64,000 bases of DNA from contig NZ_JABJWY010000034.1 of assembly GCF_013167215.1 (NCBI RefSeq), positions 744,001 to 808,000 on the forward strand, read 5' to 3'. Source of the DNA: Sphingobacterium prati (lineage in GTDB: Bacteria; Bacteroidota; Bacteroidia; Sphingobacteriales; Sphingobacteriaceae). Each line of letters opens with the position of its first letter. Position 1 is the stretch's first letter. The position numbers and the translations under genes are program-made. This document shows, piece by piece, positions 1 through 9,831 of this stretch. Under the pieces are notes generated by a model. The model had not been told where the DNA came from and made no database searches. It saw nothing but the letters and a program-made list of their open reading frames with translations.

Positions 1-360
1 AACAGCTCGTTTCTGTTGTTCGTACCCCATCCCGTCACCACCGCCATAGATCGAGATGGAAGTTGCCCCAGTATAGTAGGACATTCCCATAATCTGTTGA
101 TCGATTTGAAGCGCTAACTCCCTCGTCGGGACAAGGATAATCGCGCGTATGGATTCTTTAGCATCTCGAGCGACAGCATCTAAAATTGGCAACATATAGG
201 CCGCCGTTTTACCTGTACCTGTCTGTGCACAGGCAATCATATCGCTTCCTTCCTTAATGATGGGAATTGTCTGTTCTTGAATAGGCGTAGCCTCCTCAAA
301 CATCATGCTTTCTAAGCCCTCTTCCAGTTCCGGAACAAAACCAAATTCAGTAAATCTCAA
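1..360 (-). CDS. DEAD-box RNA helicase, N-terminal part (cut by window edge)
   Basis: This is the first 120 codons of an ATP-dependent RNA helicase that remodels RNA duplexes in the cytoplasm. The Q-motif region (ATPIQEQTIP), Walker A (AQTGTGKT) and motif Ia (PTRELALQ) appear in the expected order, and the reading frame runs off the left edge. Two in-frame TAA codons lie just upstream, so translation must begin after them. The first possible start is TTG at 360 (MRFTEFGF); the next ATG, near 306, would remove part of the conserved N-terminus. The family is certain from the motifs. Which paralogue it is (RhlE-like or CsdA-like) cannot be told without the rest of the gene. Confidence 0.9.
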   Translation of the reverse strand, partial: MRFTEFGFVPELEEGLESMMFEEATPIQEQTIPIIKEGSDMIACAQTGTGKTAAYMLPILDAVARDAKESIRAIILVPTRELALQIDQQIMGMSYYTGATSISIYGGGDGMGYEQQKRAV

Positions 361-477
361 ATTTTATTATTTTATTAAATATGTGCTAAGTTACTAAAAC
401 TAATCTATATATCAGGTCAGCATTTCCTTCGCCCGAGCCTACACACAAAATAAAGATCCTGATGACGTCTTAAAACC

Positions 478-1668
478 TCAACTTTTACTTATATTCCTTT
501 TGGAATTATCAGCCAATCGCAACATTGTATATCCCAGTATACCGGCACATAGCGAGGCAATGAGAACCGCAAATTTAGCTTCCTCTATCAAAGCGGCGTC
601 ATCAAAAGATAAAATAGAAATGAAAATAGACATGGTGAAACCGATCCCGCCCAATAAGCCGACACCGAAAATTTGCATCCAGCTTGCGCCTTCAGGAAGC
701 TGCGCTATTTTCAGACTTTTCGCAATAAAGCAAATTAAAAATATCCCAATGGACTTTCCTACAATCAGTCCTGCAATAATTCCGAGTCCCAATTTCGATG
801 TTAGACCGCCCACCATTTCTGCATGAATAGGAATTAATGTATTTGCAAATGCAAACAAAGGTATAATAATAAAGTTCACGGGTTTAGTCAGCAAATGCTC
901 TAGCTTTTCCAGCGGAGATTCCTTTTCATCAGGAGTCGTCGGTAAAGTCATCGCAACCAATACGCCAGCAATAGTAGCGTGTATACCAGAATGATGGATA
1001 AAATACCAAATAAATACACCTGGTATAAGATAAGCCCACAGTGCTTTTACGCCAAGTTTATTGAGGACAATCAGAAAAACGAATATGCCCAAGGCAATAA
1101 ATAGATAAGTTGCGTGAATTCCGCTGCTGTAAAACAAAGCAATCACCAAGATCGCAAGCAAGTCATCTACGATAGCTAAAGCAGCCAAAAAGATCTTCAG
1201 GCTAGCCGGTACCCTATTGCCCAAAAGTGTGATTACCGCAAGTGCAAAAGCAATATCTGTTGCCATGGGAATGCCCCATCCATGTGCCGTATCTGCAGCA
1301 TTTTGATTAATCGCAGCATAGATTAACGCAGGCAATAGTGCTCCACCCACTGCGGCTAAAATGGGAAGAACCGCTTTACTTACTGAAGATAATTCGCCCT
1401 CAACTATTTCTCTCTTAATCTCCAATCCTACCAATAAAAAGAAAATAGCCATCAGCCCGTCATTGAGCCACAAAAGCCAGGAATACTTCAACTGGATAGT
1501 TTCGGTTTCAAATCCTACTTCTTGAAGAAGAAAATCCATGACAGATCTATATAAAGACGTATTTGCTACAATCAGTGCCAAGATGACACAGGAAAAAAGA
1601 ATAATCCCACCAGCAAAGCTAGATTTTAAAAATTCTCTAAAGACAGTTAAATTAATAAGTTTTGACAT
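478..1668 (-). CDS. nhaA: Na+/H+ antiporter NhaA
   Basis: This inner-membrane antiporter exchanges cytoplasmic sodium for external protons and so supports pH and salt homeostasis. The 396 residues match the usual length of the family (E. coli NhaA has 388). The first half contains TDIAFALAV with Asp138 and AIVDDLLAI with Asp168/Asp169. By position and motif these correspond to E. coli D133 and the ion-binding pair D163/D164. About twelve hydrophobic segments are visible. It stands alone: the helicase lies downstream on the same strand, and a divergent small gene lies across a 343-bp gap. No regulatory gene such as nhaR is adjacent. Confidence 0.95.
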   Translation of the reverse strand: MSKLINLTVFREFLKSSFAGGIILFSCVILALIVANTSLYRSVMDFLLQEVGFETETIQLKYSWLLWLNDGLMAIFFLLVGLEIKREIVEGELSSVSKAVLPILAAVGGALLPALIYAAINQNAADTAHGWGIPMATDIAFALAVITLLGNRVPASLKIFLAALAIVDDLLAILVIALFYSSGIHATYLFIALGIFVFLIVLNKLGVKALWAYLIPGVFIWYFIHHSGIHATIAGVLVAMTLPTTPDEKESPLEKLEHLLTKPVNFIIIPLFAFANTLIPIHAEMVGGLTSKLGLGIIAGLIVGKSIGIFLICFIAKSLKIAQLPEGASWMQIFGVGLLGGIGFTMSIFISILSFDDAALIEEAKFAVLIASLCAGILGYTMLRLADNSKRNISKS

Positions 1669-2011
1669 GACATTAATTTCTTTAAGCGCTCAAAAGGTTC
1701 ACAATATACAACTTTACGACCATTAATCCGACAAACGAACGGCATTACATAAGTCTTATTGTATTATTATACATAGTAAACTCATTTTTCATAGCAAAAT
1801 CTAAAAAAGTTAGTCTGAATAATGATCTTTCCTTTTTAACTGAACAATTTAAATTTATACATTCTGTTAAAACCTTCCATCTTAATAAAAATCAACCCAT
1901 TATATGACAACCACTCTAAAAAACGTGTTAAGATTGTCATTTTTGTAAAATTAACTTGTCTTTGTAGCAAAAAATAGTTAGCTTGCTACTATAGTTAATA
2001 AACCGTTTATT
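1669..2011. other. Divergent intergenic region, no gene seen
   Basis: This 343-bp AT-rich stretch separates nhaA (leftward) from the small membrane-protein gene (rightward), so it should carry both promoters. I find no open frame of interest. A weak -7-like TGTCTTTG at 1957-1964 reads toward the small gene. No strong TAnnTTTG box could be placed for nhaA. Confidence 0.4.
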
Positions 2012-2197
2012 ATGTGCAAGAAGTGGATTTTCATGGTGCTTCTTTTCGTAGCAAATTTTACATATGCGCAGACGACAGAGGATACAACCCAACATCAACA
2101 ACAATCAGGTTCCCATTATATTATTTTAGGGATCATCGCAATTATTGTCATCGTTTATATATTGTACAAGAGGCAAAAGAGGAAATTTAATGAATAA
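2012..2197 (+). CDS. Small exported single-pass membrane protein, unknown function
   Basis: This is a 61-residue protein. It begins with a short signal-peptide-like segment (residues 1-19, ending FTYAQ), followed by a hydrophilic Gln/Thr/Ser-rich linker. A strongly hydrophobic stretch of Ile and Val follows (about 36-51), and the tail is basic (YKRQKRKFNE). This suggests a cleaved precursor with one membrane helix and a cytoplasmic basic end. I do not recognise a family. Its reality is supported by the signal-peptide architecture and by a strong hairpin terminator that begins at its own stop codon. No neighbour indicates a role. Confidence 0.6.
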   Translation: MCKKWIFMVLLFVANFTYAQTTEDTTQHQQQSGSHYIILGIIAIIVIVYILYKRQKRKFNE

Positions 2198-2220
2198 GGG
2201 AGATCACTTGATCTCCCTTA
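2195..2220. terminator. Bidirectional hairpin terminator
   Basis: Perfect 12-bp arms (TAAGGGAGATCA / TGATCTCCCTTA) are separated by 2 nt, and the plus-strand side is followed by a T-rich run. The first arm includes the TAA stop of the small membrane protein. It lies between convergent genes and can serve both. Confidence 0.75.
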
Positions 2221-2265
2221 TTGTTTCTCCTCAACTAAACAAATTTCTTTTTGCCCACATCATCC

Positions 2266-3246
2266 TTAGTCTTTAATTGGCTCATTTGTCTGTGCCAAAC
2301 GTTGTGATCCCGTATTAGCTGGACATGCGATATCATCTGTTGCATCATAAACCAGCTTTTTACCTTTCAATTTAACGATCAGTCCCTCCGGCACATACAC
2401 CTGTACTTTGGTCATGGAGTAACTGCTGGGGAAATATCTGACGTAATAGCCATCGGGATGAAGTGACCAGATTCCACTTGGTACATCCGTACGCGGTTCG
2501 GCCATACCCGCCATAATTGCATACTTTTCGAATTCAGCATAAGAATAATTGCCTGAAGAAACCAGCTGTCTGATATTATTCTCCGCTTCAAATACGATTT
2601 GCACAGCAGGAGGCATCTGATCTTTCGCTTTTTGTACAACATCGAAAGGTAATATGCCCAGTGCTCCCCCTTCCAACTTCAATAGCTGCTCTGCTGTCAA
2701 TAACTTCAATGCGGTTTCTTTGACATCGCCGGAATAATCGATAAATTTAGTCTTGGCTATAATTGTCCACAATAACATCTGTACAGATGATTGTTCCACT
2801 TCGGGATGATTTTCTGCGCTTTTCAAGATGGCGATCACAACCTCCCGCTTTTTGCCTAGCGTGGGCGCATACATATAGCCATCTCCTTTGGATGGTGCAT
2901 AAGTCCCTGCTTTTAAACAATAGCTTTTGTTTGTTATTTCAAAATGACCGGCCTCGAGCAGATAACCATCATGACCATTTTTCGGCAATTCTGCCAACGG
3001 CTTATATACAGCAGTATTTTGAAAATCGGGCATCTCCTCTCCTGTCCGATCCACATCTTCAAAGCTTGTGCTTATTGCTTCAGGTTCTTTCAATAGCTTG
3101 TCTAATCCTAACATTTTGCTTCCTTTGGAAGCTACAGCCTTGCTCGCCTTGTCAAGCAGTCCACCAAATTGAGCGTGAGCACTTTGCAAATTGAGCAAAA
3201 GGGCAAAAATTGGCAATAAGGCATACGTAATGTGATTTCTTTTCAT
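2266..3246 (-). CDS. Exported protein of unknown function, 326 aa
   Basis: A clear signal peptide (residues 1-25, cleavage after SAHA) directs this protein to the periplasm or beyond. The mature part starts with FGGLLDKASKAVASKG, an amphipathic Ala/Lys-rich segment. A central region with KAGTYAPSKGDGY and a helical block around VQMLLWTIIAKTKF follow. The C-terminal domain is rich in beta-prone, aromatic residues (SLHPDGYYVRYFPSS). I do not recognise the family and assign no activity. It is monocistronic, with 253 bp to the next gene upstream, and ends at a shared terminator. No lipobox or type IX secretion C-terminal signal was seen. Confidence 0.75.
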   Translation of the reverse strand: MKRNHITYALLPIFALLLNLQSAHAQFGGLLDKASKAVASKGSKMLGLDKLLKEPEAISTSFEDVDRTGEEMPDFQNTAVYKPLAELPKNGHDGYLLEAGHFEITNKSYCLKAGTYAPSKGDGYMYAPTLGKKREVVIAILKSAENHPEVEQSSVQMLLWTIIAKTKFIDYSGDVKETALKLLTAEQLLKLEGGALGILPFDVVQKAKDQMPPAVQIVFEAENNIRQLVSSGNYSYAEFEKYAIMAGMAEPRTDVPSGIWSLHPDGYYVRYFPSSYSMTKVQVYVPEGLIVKLKGKKLVYDATDDIACPANTGSQRLAQTNEPIKD

Positions 3247-3437
3247 AATTGATTTTATTTCAACAGCAAAGCAACAAAAAAGAAGCCAATTATTGCGCTA
3301 TTTCGCGTTTCATAATTTGTTAATCTGCGGCAAATCTAGGAAGTGTATGACAACCTCCATTGTAATCATATCCATCTCCCTTTAAGTCAATAGCCGGAAC
3401 CCTTATCCATTTTTTTGAAAATCAAAAATTTCAGTGA

Positions 3438-5126
<1,689 letters not shown>

Positions 5127-5151
5127 GATAATTTATCCCAATTTTATAAAG

Positions 5152-5182
5152 GCTCCATAATTTATTTTATGGGGCTTTTTTT
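5152..5182 (+). terminator. Rho-independent terminator of the ABC-F gene
   Basis: Arms GCTCCATAA / TTATGGGGC pair over 9 bp with one T-G pair. They enclose a short AT loop and are followed by seven T, 25 bp after the stop codon. Confidence 0.85.
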
Positions 5183-5222
5183 ATTGATAAGCTCTTCGCT
5201 AAATTGACAGGCCCTCCTCTAC

Positions 5223-5250
5223 AAAAAAAGCACTGAAAGGGGTTCAGTGC
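5223..5250 (-). terminator. Rho-independent terminator of the exported phosphodiesterase gene
   Basis: Read leftward, GCACTGA / TCAGTGC arms flank a 7-nt loop and are followed by seven T (5229-5223). It lies 33 bp beyond the stop codon of the gene ending at 5284. Confidence 0.85.
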
Positions 5251-5283
5251 TAATCGCGATTGATATGAAAGAATGGAGAAAGT

Positions 5284-6306
5284 CTACTGGTCAGAAGGAG
5301 TTGTCAATCGCCATTCCAGCTGCAGCGACACTGCACAGTGGTCAGAAAGATCTAGCCCTTCCCTATTTTGAAAAAGCTTCTTTTGAACCTGATAGTTCTT
5401 AGCTTCAAATATAATATGGTCATCGTTACGGTAATAAATCTTATCAATTCCCTCACAGTCATCCGTTAAGTCCAACGCTGCCCGGGCAGCAAAGTCTTCT
5501 TCACATAAAGGGATTTTCCCTTTATTTTTCAGACTCACCCATGCATCCACCAGGGCTAACTCATCTTGAAAAGAAACAATATTATCCAATACATACGTAT
5601 AATGGGCATTAAAATCGCCCATTACGAGCAAAGGCTGTCCCGAGGAGTGCTTTTGAATATAATTCTTCAATTGATTCAAATTCTTCCGACGGGCTATCGC
5701 TGCATTAGGATCATCTTGTGCCGTTGCATGGACATTGTACACATCAATAAAGACTTCTTTTGCCAATTGGATCCGGGCGTATGAAAAACCTTTCGGAGTC
5801 AGACAGTCTGATCCATTGCAGTCTTCCCAGCTCACTCGCTCAAAGTCCTGAATAGGATATTTTGACAGTGTGCTCAATCCGTCACCGAATGGTACGCCAC
5901 CCATATTTTCGGTCCGGTAGGCATGTCTATTCTTACTGTACAAAAACTTATTGTAGTTAAAATCCTCCTGCACATTGACAATATCGAAGGCATTGATCCG
6001 CTCGCCAATCGATGCTATGCTCGAAGCTCTTTCGGTTACAGCACTGGAAATGAGTTCCGGAAGCCCCGCAATATTATAAGTTAATAAATTGAGCTGCCCC
6101 GCCTGCGCATTTGGCATATCGACATAAACGAAATTCATTGGCCTCACTTCCTTAGGCTTTAATTTAAAGCCCAACATGATGCCCGCCGAAGCGCAAACAG
6201 CTAAAATCAGAACCTTTCGGAGACCTCTAAGTCTTGCTTTTCTTTCGAACAATAAATCTAATAACATGGACTGAATACTTTGTTCATTCCAAAAATACCA
6301 TTGCAA
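5284..6306 (-). CDS. Membrane-anchored endonuclease/exonuclease/phosphatase-fold protein
   Basis: The protein belongs to the DNase I / sphingomyelinase-C superfamily of metal-dependent phosphodiesterases. Visible motifs are LLTYNIAG, NVQEDF (metal-binding Glu), YNVHA, VMGDFNA and, near the end, LSDHCAV with the catalytic His. A hydrophobic segment (roughly 30-46) after a basic N-terminus indicates an uncleaved anchor or signal sequence, so the catalytic part should face the periplasm. The substrate cannot be read from sequence: nucleic acid, sphingolipid head group and inositol phosphate are all possible. Met14 (position 6267) is an equally reasonable start. The gene is single, with its own terminator. 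Confidence 0.8.
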   Translation of the reverse strand: MQWYFWNEQSIQSMLLDLLFERKARLRGLRKVLILAVCASAGIMLGFKLKPKEVRPMNFVYVDMPNAQAGQLNLLTYNIAGLPELISSAVTERASSIASIGERINAFDIVNVQEDFNYNKFLYSKNRHAYRTENMGGVPFGDGLSTLSKYPIQDFERVSWEDCNGSDCLTPKGFSYARIQLAKEVFIDVYNVHATAQDDPNAAIARRKNLNQLKNYIQKHSSGQPLLVMGDFNAHYTYVLDNIVSFQDELALVDAWVSLKNKGKIPLCEEDFAARAALDLTDDCEGIDKIYYRNDDHIIFEAKNYQVQKKLFQNREGLDLSDHCAVSLQLEWRLTTPSDQ

Positions 6307-6470
6307 GATTAGGTCAACTATATTCTAAAATTAATTTTACTTATAAAAATCATTGACAAATTATTAATAATTAACAATTTACAAATACTTTAATGATAAA
6401 AGATTAATATCTAAATAGCTTTTGAGTTACGCTTTTCAAATATTTTTATGAAACCCCTAATAAGAATAAA

Positions 6471-7646
6471 ATGAGAAAGGTAGCCTTTTTTACAGAAATA
6501 CTCGTGGAAGATTTCGATGGTGCATCTCGCACGATGTTTCAGTTGATAAACCGTATTGACAAACAAAATTTTAGGTACTTCTTTATTTATGGTGGCGGTC
6601 CCACACAATTCCGGGACTTTCGTTCTTACAAAGTACCCACATTTAAAATACCCGTCAATGATGACTATTGCCTAGCCATTCCGCAACTCATCAAAAAAAA
6701 GCTTGAAGTGGCTTTGGACGAATTTGCTCCGGATATCATTCATATTGCGACTCCCTCTCTCCTCGGATTTTTTGCCTTGAACTATGCCAAACGTAGAAAT
6801 ATCCCTGTATTAACAATATACCACACCCATTTCATCTCTTACATTGCCTATTATTTTAAGAACATCCTACCGCTGGTCAAACCCACAGAACAATGGATGA
6901 AAAAAGCAATGAATAATTTTTACAACAAATGTGACATTGTCTACGTCCCCACCAAATCCATCTTAACTGAACTGCAACAGATCGGACTTCAACAGGGCGG
7001 CTTGAAGCTCTGGCAAAGAGGCATTGACACACAGCTATTTAATCCAAAAAAAAAGAATGCGGATTATATCCACCAACTGACTAAAAATGAAAAACCAACG
7101 GTACTATTCGTAAGTCGAATTGTCTGGGAGAAAAACATCAAAACCTTAATTGAAATCTACCAGCACATATACGCGCAAAAACTGGGCTACAATTTCATTG
7201 TCGTCGGTGAAGGAACAGCAAAGGCGACGGCAATGCAGGAAATGCCCAATGCTATTTTTCTGGGGAAAAAAACGCATCAGGAACTTGCAATATTGTATGC
7301 ATCTGCAGATGTATTTGTTTTTCCTTCAGTTTCAGAAACCTATGGTAACGTTGTTGTCGAAGCCTTGGCTTCGGGCCTTCCTTGTGTAATCGCCGATGGT
7401 GGCGGTTCAGCCTCCCTCATTGAGCAGGGTGTAAATGGATTTAAATGTCAGCCCGAAAATGCTGCTGGATACGTATATTATATGAAGAAGATTCTGTCGG
7501 ACACAACACTAAAAAGAAAACTGGTTGCCGCCGGACTTTCTTATGTAGGCCAATTGGATTGGACAGGCTTATCTCAACAATACTTTGATGACATTCAATT
7601 ACTTGCCGATAAAACGCAAGATGCAGACCTCGCATGGGCAAATTAA
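6471..7646 (+). CDS. Glycosyltransferase family 4, mannosyltransferase-like
   Basis: This is a 391-residue GT-B enzyme that transfers a sugar from a nucleotide donor. The N-terminal acceptor domain ends in DIIHIATPS. The donor domain has LWQRGIDTQLF (180-190), VLFVSRIVWEKN and the EX7E motif SETYGNVVVEAL (Glu289, Glu297). The WQRGID segment resembles GDP-mannose-dependent alpha-mannosyltransferases of the MgtA/PimB group, so mannose is a reasonable but unproven donor. It is the first gene of a three-gene operon; its last codons overlap the start of the next gene by 13 bp. A membrane glycolipid or lipid-linked acceptor is inferred from that neighbour. Confidence 0.88.
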   Translation: MRKVAFFTEILVEDFDGASRTMFQLINRIDKQNFRYFFIYGGGPTQFRDFRSYKVPTFKIPVNDDYCLAIPQLIKKKLEVALDEFAPDIIHIATPSLLGFFALNYAKRRNIPVLTIYHTHFISYIAYYFKNILPLVKPTEQWMKKAMNNFYNKCDIVYVPTKSILTELQQIGLQQGGLKLWQRGIDTQLFNPKKKNADYIHQLTKNEKPTVLFVSRIVWEKNIKTLIEIYQHIYAQKLGYNFIVVGEGTAKATAMQEMPNAIFLGKKTHQELAILYASADVFVFPSVSETYGNVVVEALASGLPCVIADGGGSASLIEQGVNGFKCQPENAAGYVYYMKKILSDTTLKRKLVAAGLSYVGQLDWTGLSQQYFDDIQLLADKTQDADLAWAN

Positions 7647-8635
7647 TAACACCTCGCCGGATCATTAAAGCTGTATTTTTGCTTGTGATCGTGCTATCCC
7701 TGGCAGCTTTCTTATTCCACAGTGATCTGTCCGCTTTGAAACGAGAGCTTTCAACGATTGGTTACCACTTTACCCTCCTATTATTGATCACTCTAGTGGC
7801 CTATCTTTTCGGGACTTTCGCCTGGTGGATTTGCCTGGGATCTTCGAAAAAAAACATCAATCTTGCAGAGCTTTTTGCGGTACGTCAAATTGGTGAAACT
7901 GTCGGACTCTTTAATCCTACAAGCGTTATCGGCGGGGATCTACTGAAAGCCGAATTACTGACACGCTATCATATTCCATTACAGCAGGGACTCAGCTCCG
8001 TGGCCATCTCGCGTATTACAGCCATACTTTCGCAATTAAGCCTATTCTTGCTGACAATGATCTGGCTGATATGCTCGCCACTAAAAAATGAAGTAATGCG
8101 GTATACGGGATATGCCATCTATGTCGTCAGTGCGACTTTATTATTAGTTGTCCTTTTGATATTCTATTGGTTAATCTCTACCAAAACAGCGCCTAAACAT
8201 ATACCTGCCGACACTTCATTTTTTGGGAAAGCAAAAAATCAGCTCCAGAAATTGTGCTGGAATACGAAAGACTTTTACCAACAGCAAAATAACATGTTTT
8301 GGTATTCCTATCTTCTGTTTGCGCTACATTGGTTTGTAGGGAGTCTCGAATTCTACCTGATTCTAAAATTCTTGGCCGTTGAGGTCAACGTAATTCATGG
8401 ATTAATCCTTGACATGAGCGTCATCCTATTGAAGAGCGCTGGTGCATTTGTTCCTGGTCAACTAGGAGTTGAAGAAATCTCAAATAAGTTATTACTTAGC
8501 ATGATCGGAATTTCAGGCGGGAGCATCTGGCTGAGTGTTTCCCTCCTAAGGCGTGGCCGTCAGGTATTCTGGGCAGCCATTGGCGCGATATTTTATTTAT
8601 GTATTAAACGCAAAAAACTACATGTTACCATCTGA
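7634..8635 (+). CDS. Flippase-like membrane protein, lysylphosphatidylglycerol synthase TM-region family
   Basis: This 333-residue polytopic protein has about eight hydrophobic segments and the family-typical stretches FNPTSVIGGDLLKAELL and KSAGAFVPGQLGVEE. Proteins of this family (UPF0104 / AglD-like) form the membrane half of MprF, where they flip amino-acylated lipids. As stand-alone proteins they are often found beside glycosyltransferases. Here the gene overlaps the preceding glycosyltransferase by 13 bp and is followed 1 bp later by another, so all three are almost certainly co-translated. Moving a glycolipid made by its neighbours across the inner membrane is an inference. No catalytic domain is attached. 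Confidence 0.85.
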   Translation: MGKLITPRRIIKAVFLLVIVLSLAAFLFHSDLSALKRELSTIGYHFTLLLLITLVAYLFGTFAWWICLGSSKKNINLAELFAVRQIGETVGLFNPTSVIGGDLLKAELLTRYHIPLQQGLSSVAISRITAILSQLSLFLLTMIWLICSPLKNEVMRYTGYAIYVVSATLLLVVLLIFYWLISTKTAPKHIPADTSFFGKAKNQLQKLCWNTKDFYQQQNNMFWYSYLLFALHWFVGSLEFYLILKFLAVEVNVIHGLILDMSVILLKSAGAFVPGQLGVEEISNKLLLSMIGISGGSIWLSVSLLRRGRQVFWAAIGAIFYLCIKRKKLHVTI

Positions 8636-8636
8636 A

Positions 8637-9809
8637 ATGGAAATCTTATTTGTTAGCCACAAATATCCGCCTGCAGTTGGCGGAATGGAAAAACAGAGCT
8701 TTGAACTCATCAATAATGCAGCACTTTATCTAAAAGTACATACATTGATTTATGATAATGAGGAATCTATCTTGCGGTTTTTCATTCATCTAAACAAACG
8801 CATCCTAACCAAAATCAAGAATAACCCCGGCATTAAACTTATTCATTTTAATGACGGATTAATTGCTGCTTTGGCCTCTTTTCACAAAGGTTACGATCAC
8901 CTGAAAAAAGTTGTCACCCTTCATGGGCTTGATGTGGTATTTCCACTTCCTTATTTCCAACGAAGGATAATCCCCCGCTTCAATACATTTGACCAGGTGA
9001 TAGCGGTCAGTCAGGCGACTGCCGAAGCCGTACAGTCTCGGGGTATCGACGCCTCAAGAATCACGGTCATCCCGAATGGTGTTGATCCAGCAACACCGGA
9101 GTCTGCCTTCATCGCTGATAAAGGTATTACCGGAACCGAAAATCATCAACCACATGGGAATACACCCGCCCTGCCCTATTTTATCACCTTAGGAAGGCCT
9201 GTGAAACGCAAAGGGTTCTCGTGGTTGATGCAGCATGTCATTCCCGCTATCCAGGGTAATTTCAAACTCATTATGATAGGGCCATTTGACCAGAGCCCAA
9301 CGTGGAAAGAGCGTTTACTCAATATGCTACCAACAAACCTCTACCACCTATCAACCTTATTCCTCGGGCATCCGACGGATCAACAACATATGCGCACGTT
9401 ATTGAAAGCAGATCCTGAAAAAATCCAGCACTTGGGGAAAATTCCGAGCTACCAATTAAACCAACTTCTTGCACAAGCGCATGCATTTCTGATGCCCAAT
9501 ATCCCGGTACCAGGAGATATGGAGGGGTTTGGACTCGTCTGCCTTGAAGCATCTTCGGCCGGCACCCTTGTTGTAGCCGCCGAATTGGAGGGGATTACAA
9601 GCGCCATTACACATAATCACAATGGACTATTGCTCAGGAGTCAGGATACTAACGCTTGGGTCAGGCAACTACAATCCATTTTGGATAATCCAGATTATTA
9701 TATGAAGCTCGGACAACAATTTAGAAGCAATACAGACATAAATTTCAACTGGGATATCATGGCCAGGAGTTATTGTCAAAACTTTATAGCGCTATGCCAA
9801 AAATCTTGA
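8637..9809 (+). CDS. Glycosyltransferase family 4
   Basis: A GT-B fold glycosyltransferase of 391 residues, counted from ATG 8637, which lies 1 bp after the stop of the flippase-like gene. ATG 8622, overlapping it, is an alternative. The N-terminus MEILFVSHKYPPAVGGMEK contains the glycine-rich acceptor-side loop. Later come TLHGLDVVFP, VSQATAEAV, VIPNGVDP, TLGRPVKRKG and a donor-binding motif around GDMEGFGLVCLEASSAG. It is the third gene of the operon and probably adds a further sugar to the same acceptor. The next gene is convergent, with only 22 bp between stop codons. The sugar and acceptor are unknown. Confidence 0.88.
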   Translation: MEILFVSHKYPPAVGGMEKQSFELINNAALYLKVHTLIYDNEESILRFFIHLNKRILTKIKNNPGIKLIHFNDGLIAALASFHKGYDHLKKVVTLHGLDVVFPLPYFQRRIIPRFNTFDQVIAVSQATAEAVQSRGIDASRITVIPNGVDPATPESAFIADKGITGTENHQPHGNTPALPYFITLGRPVKRKGFSWLMQHVIPAIQGNFKLIMIGPFDQSPTWKERLLNMLPTNLYHLSTLFLGHPTDQQHMRTLLKADPEKIQHLGKIPSYQLNQLLAQAHAFLMPNIPVPGDMEGFGLVCLEASSAGTLVVAAELEGITSAITHNHNGLLLRSQDTNAWVRQLQSILDNPDYYMKLGQQFRSNTDINFNWDIMARSYCQNFIALCQKS

Positions 9810-9831
9810 CCATACAGCACCCTTACTCAAT

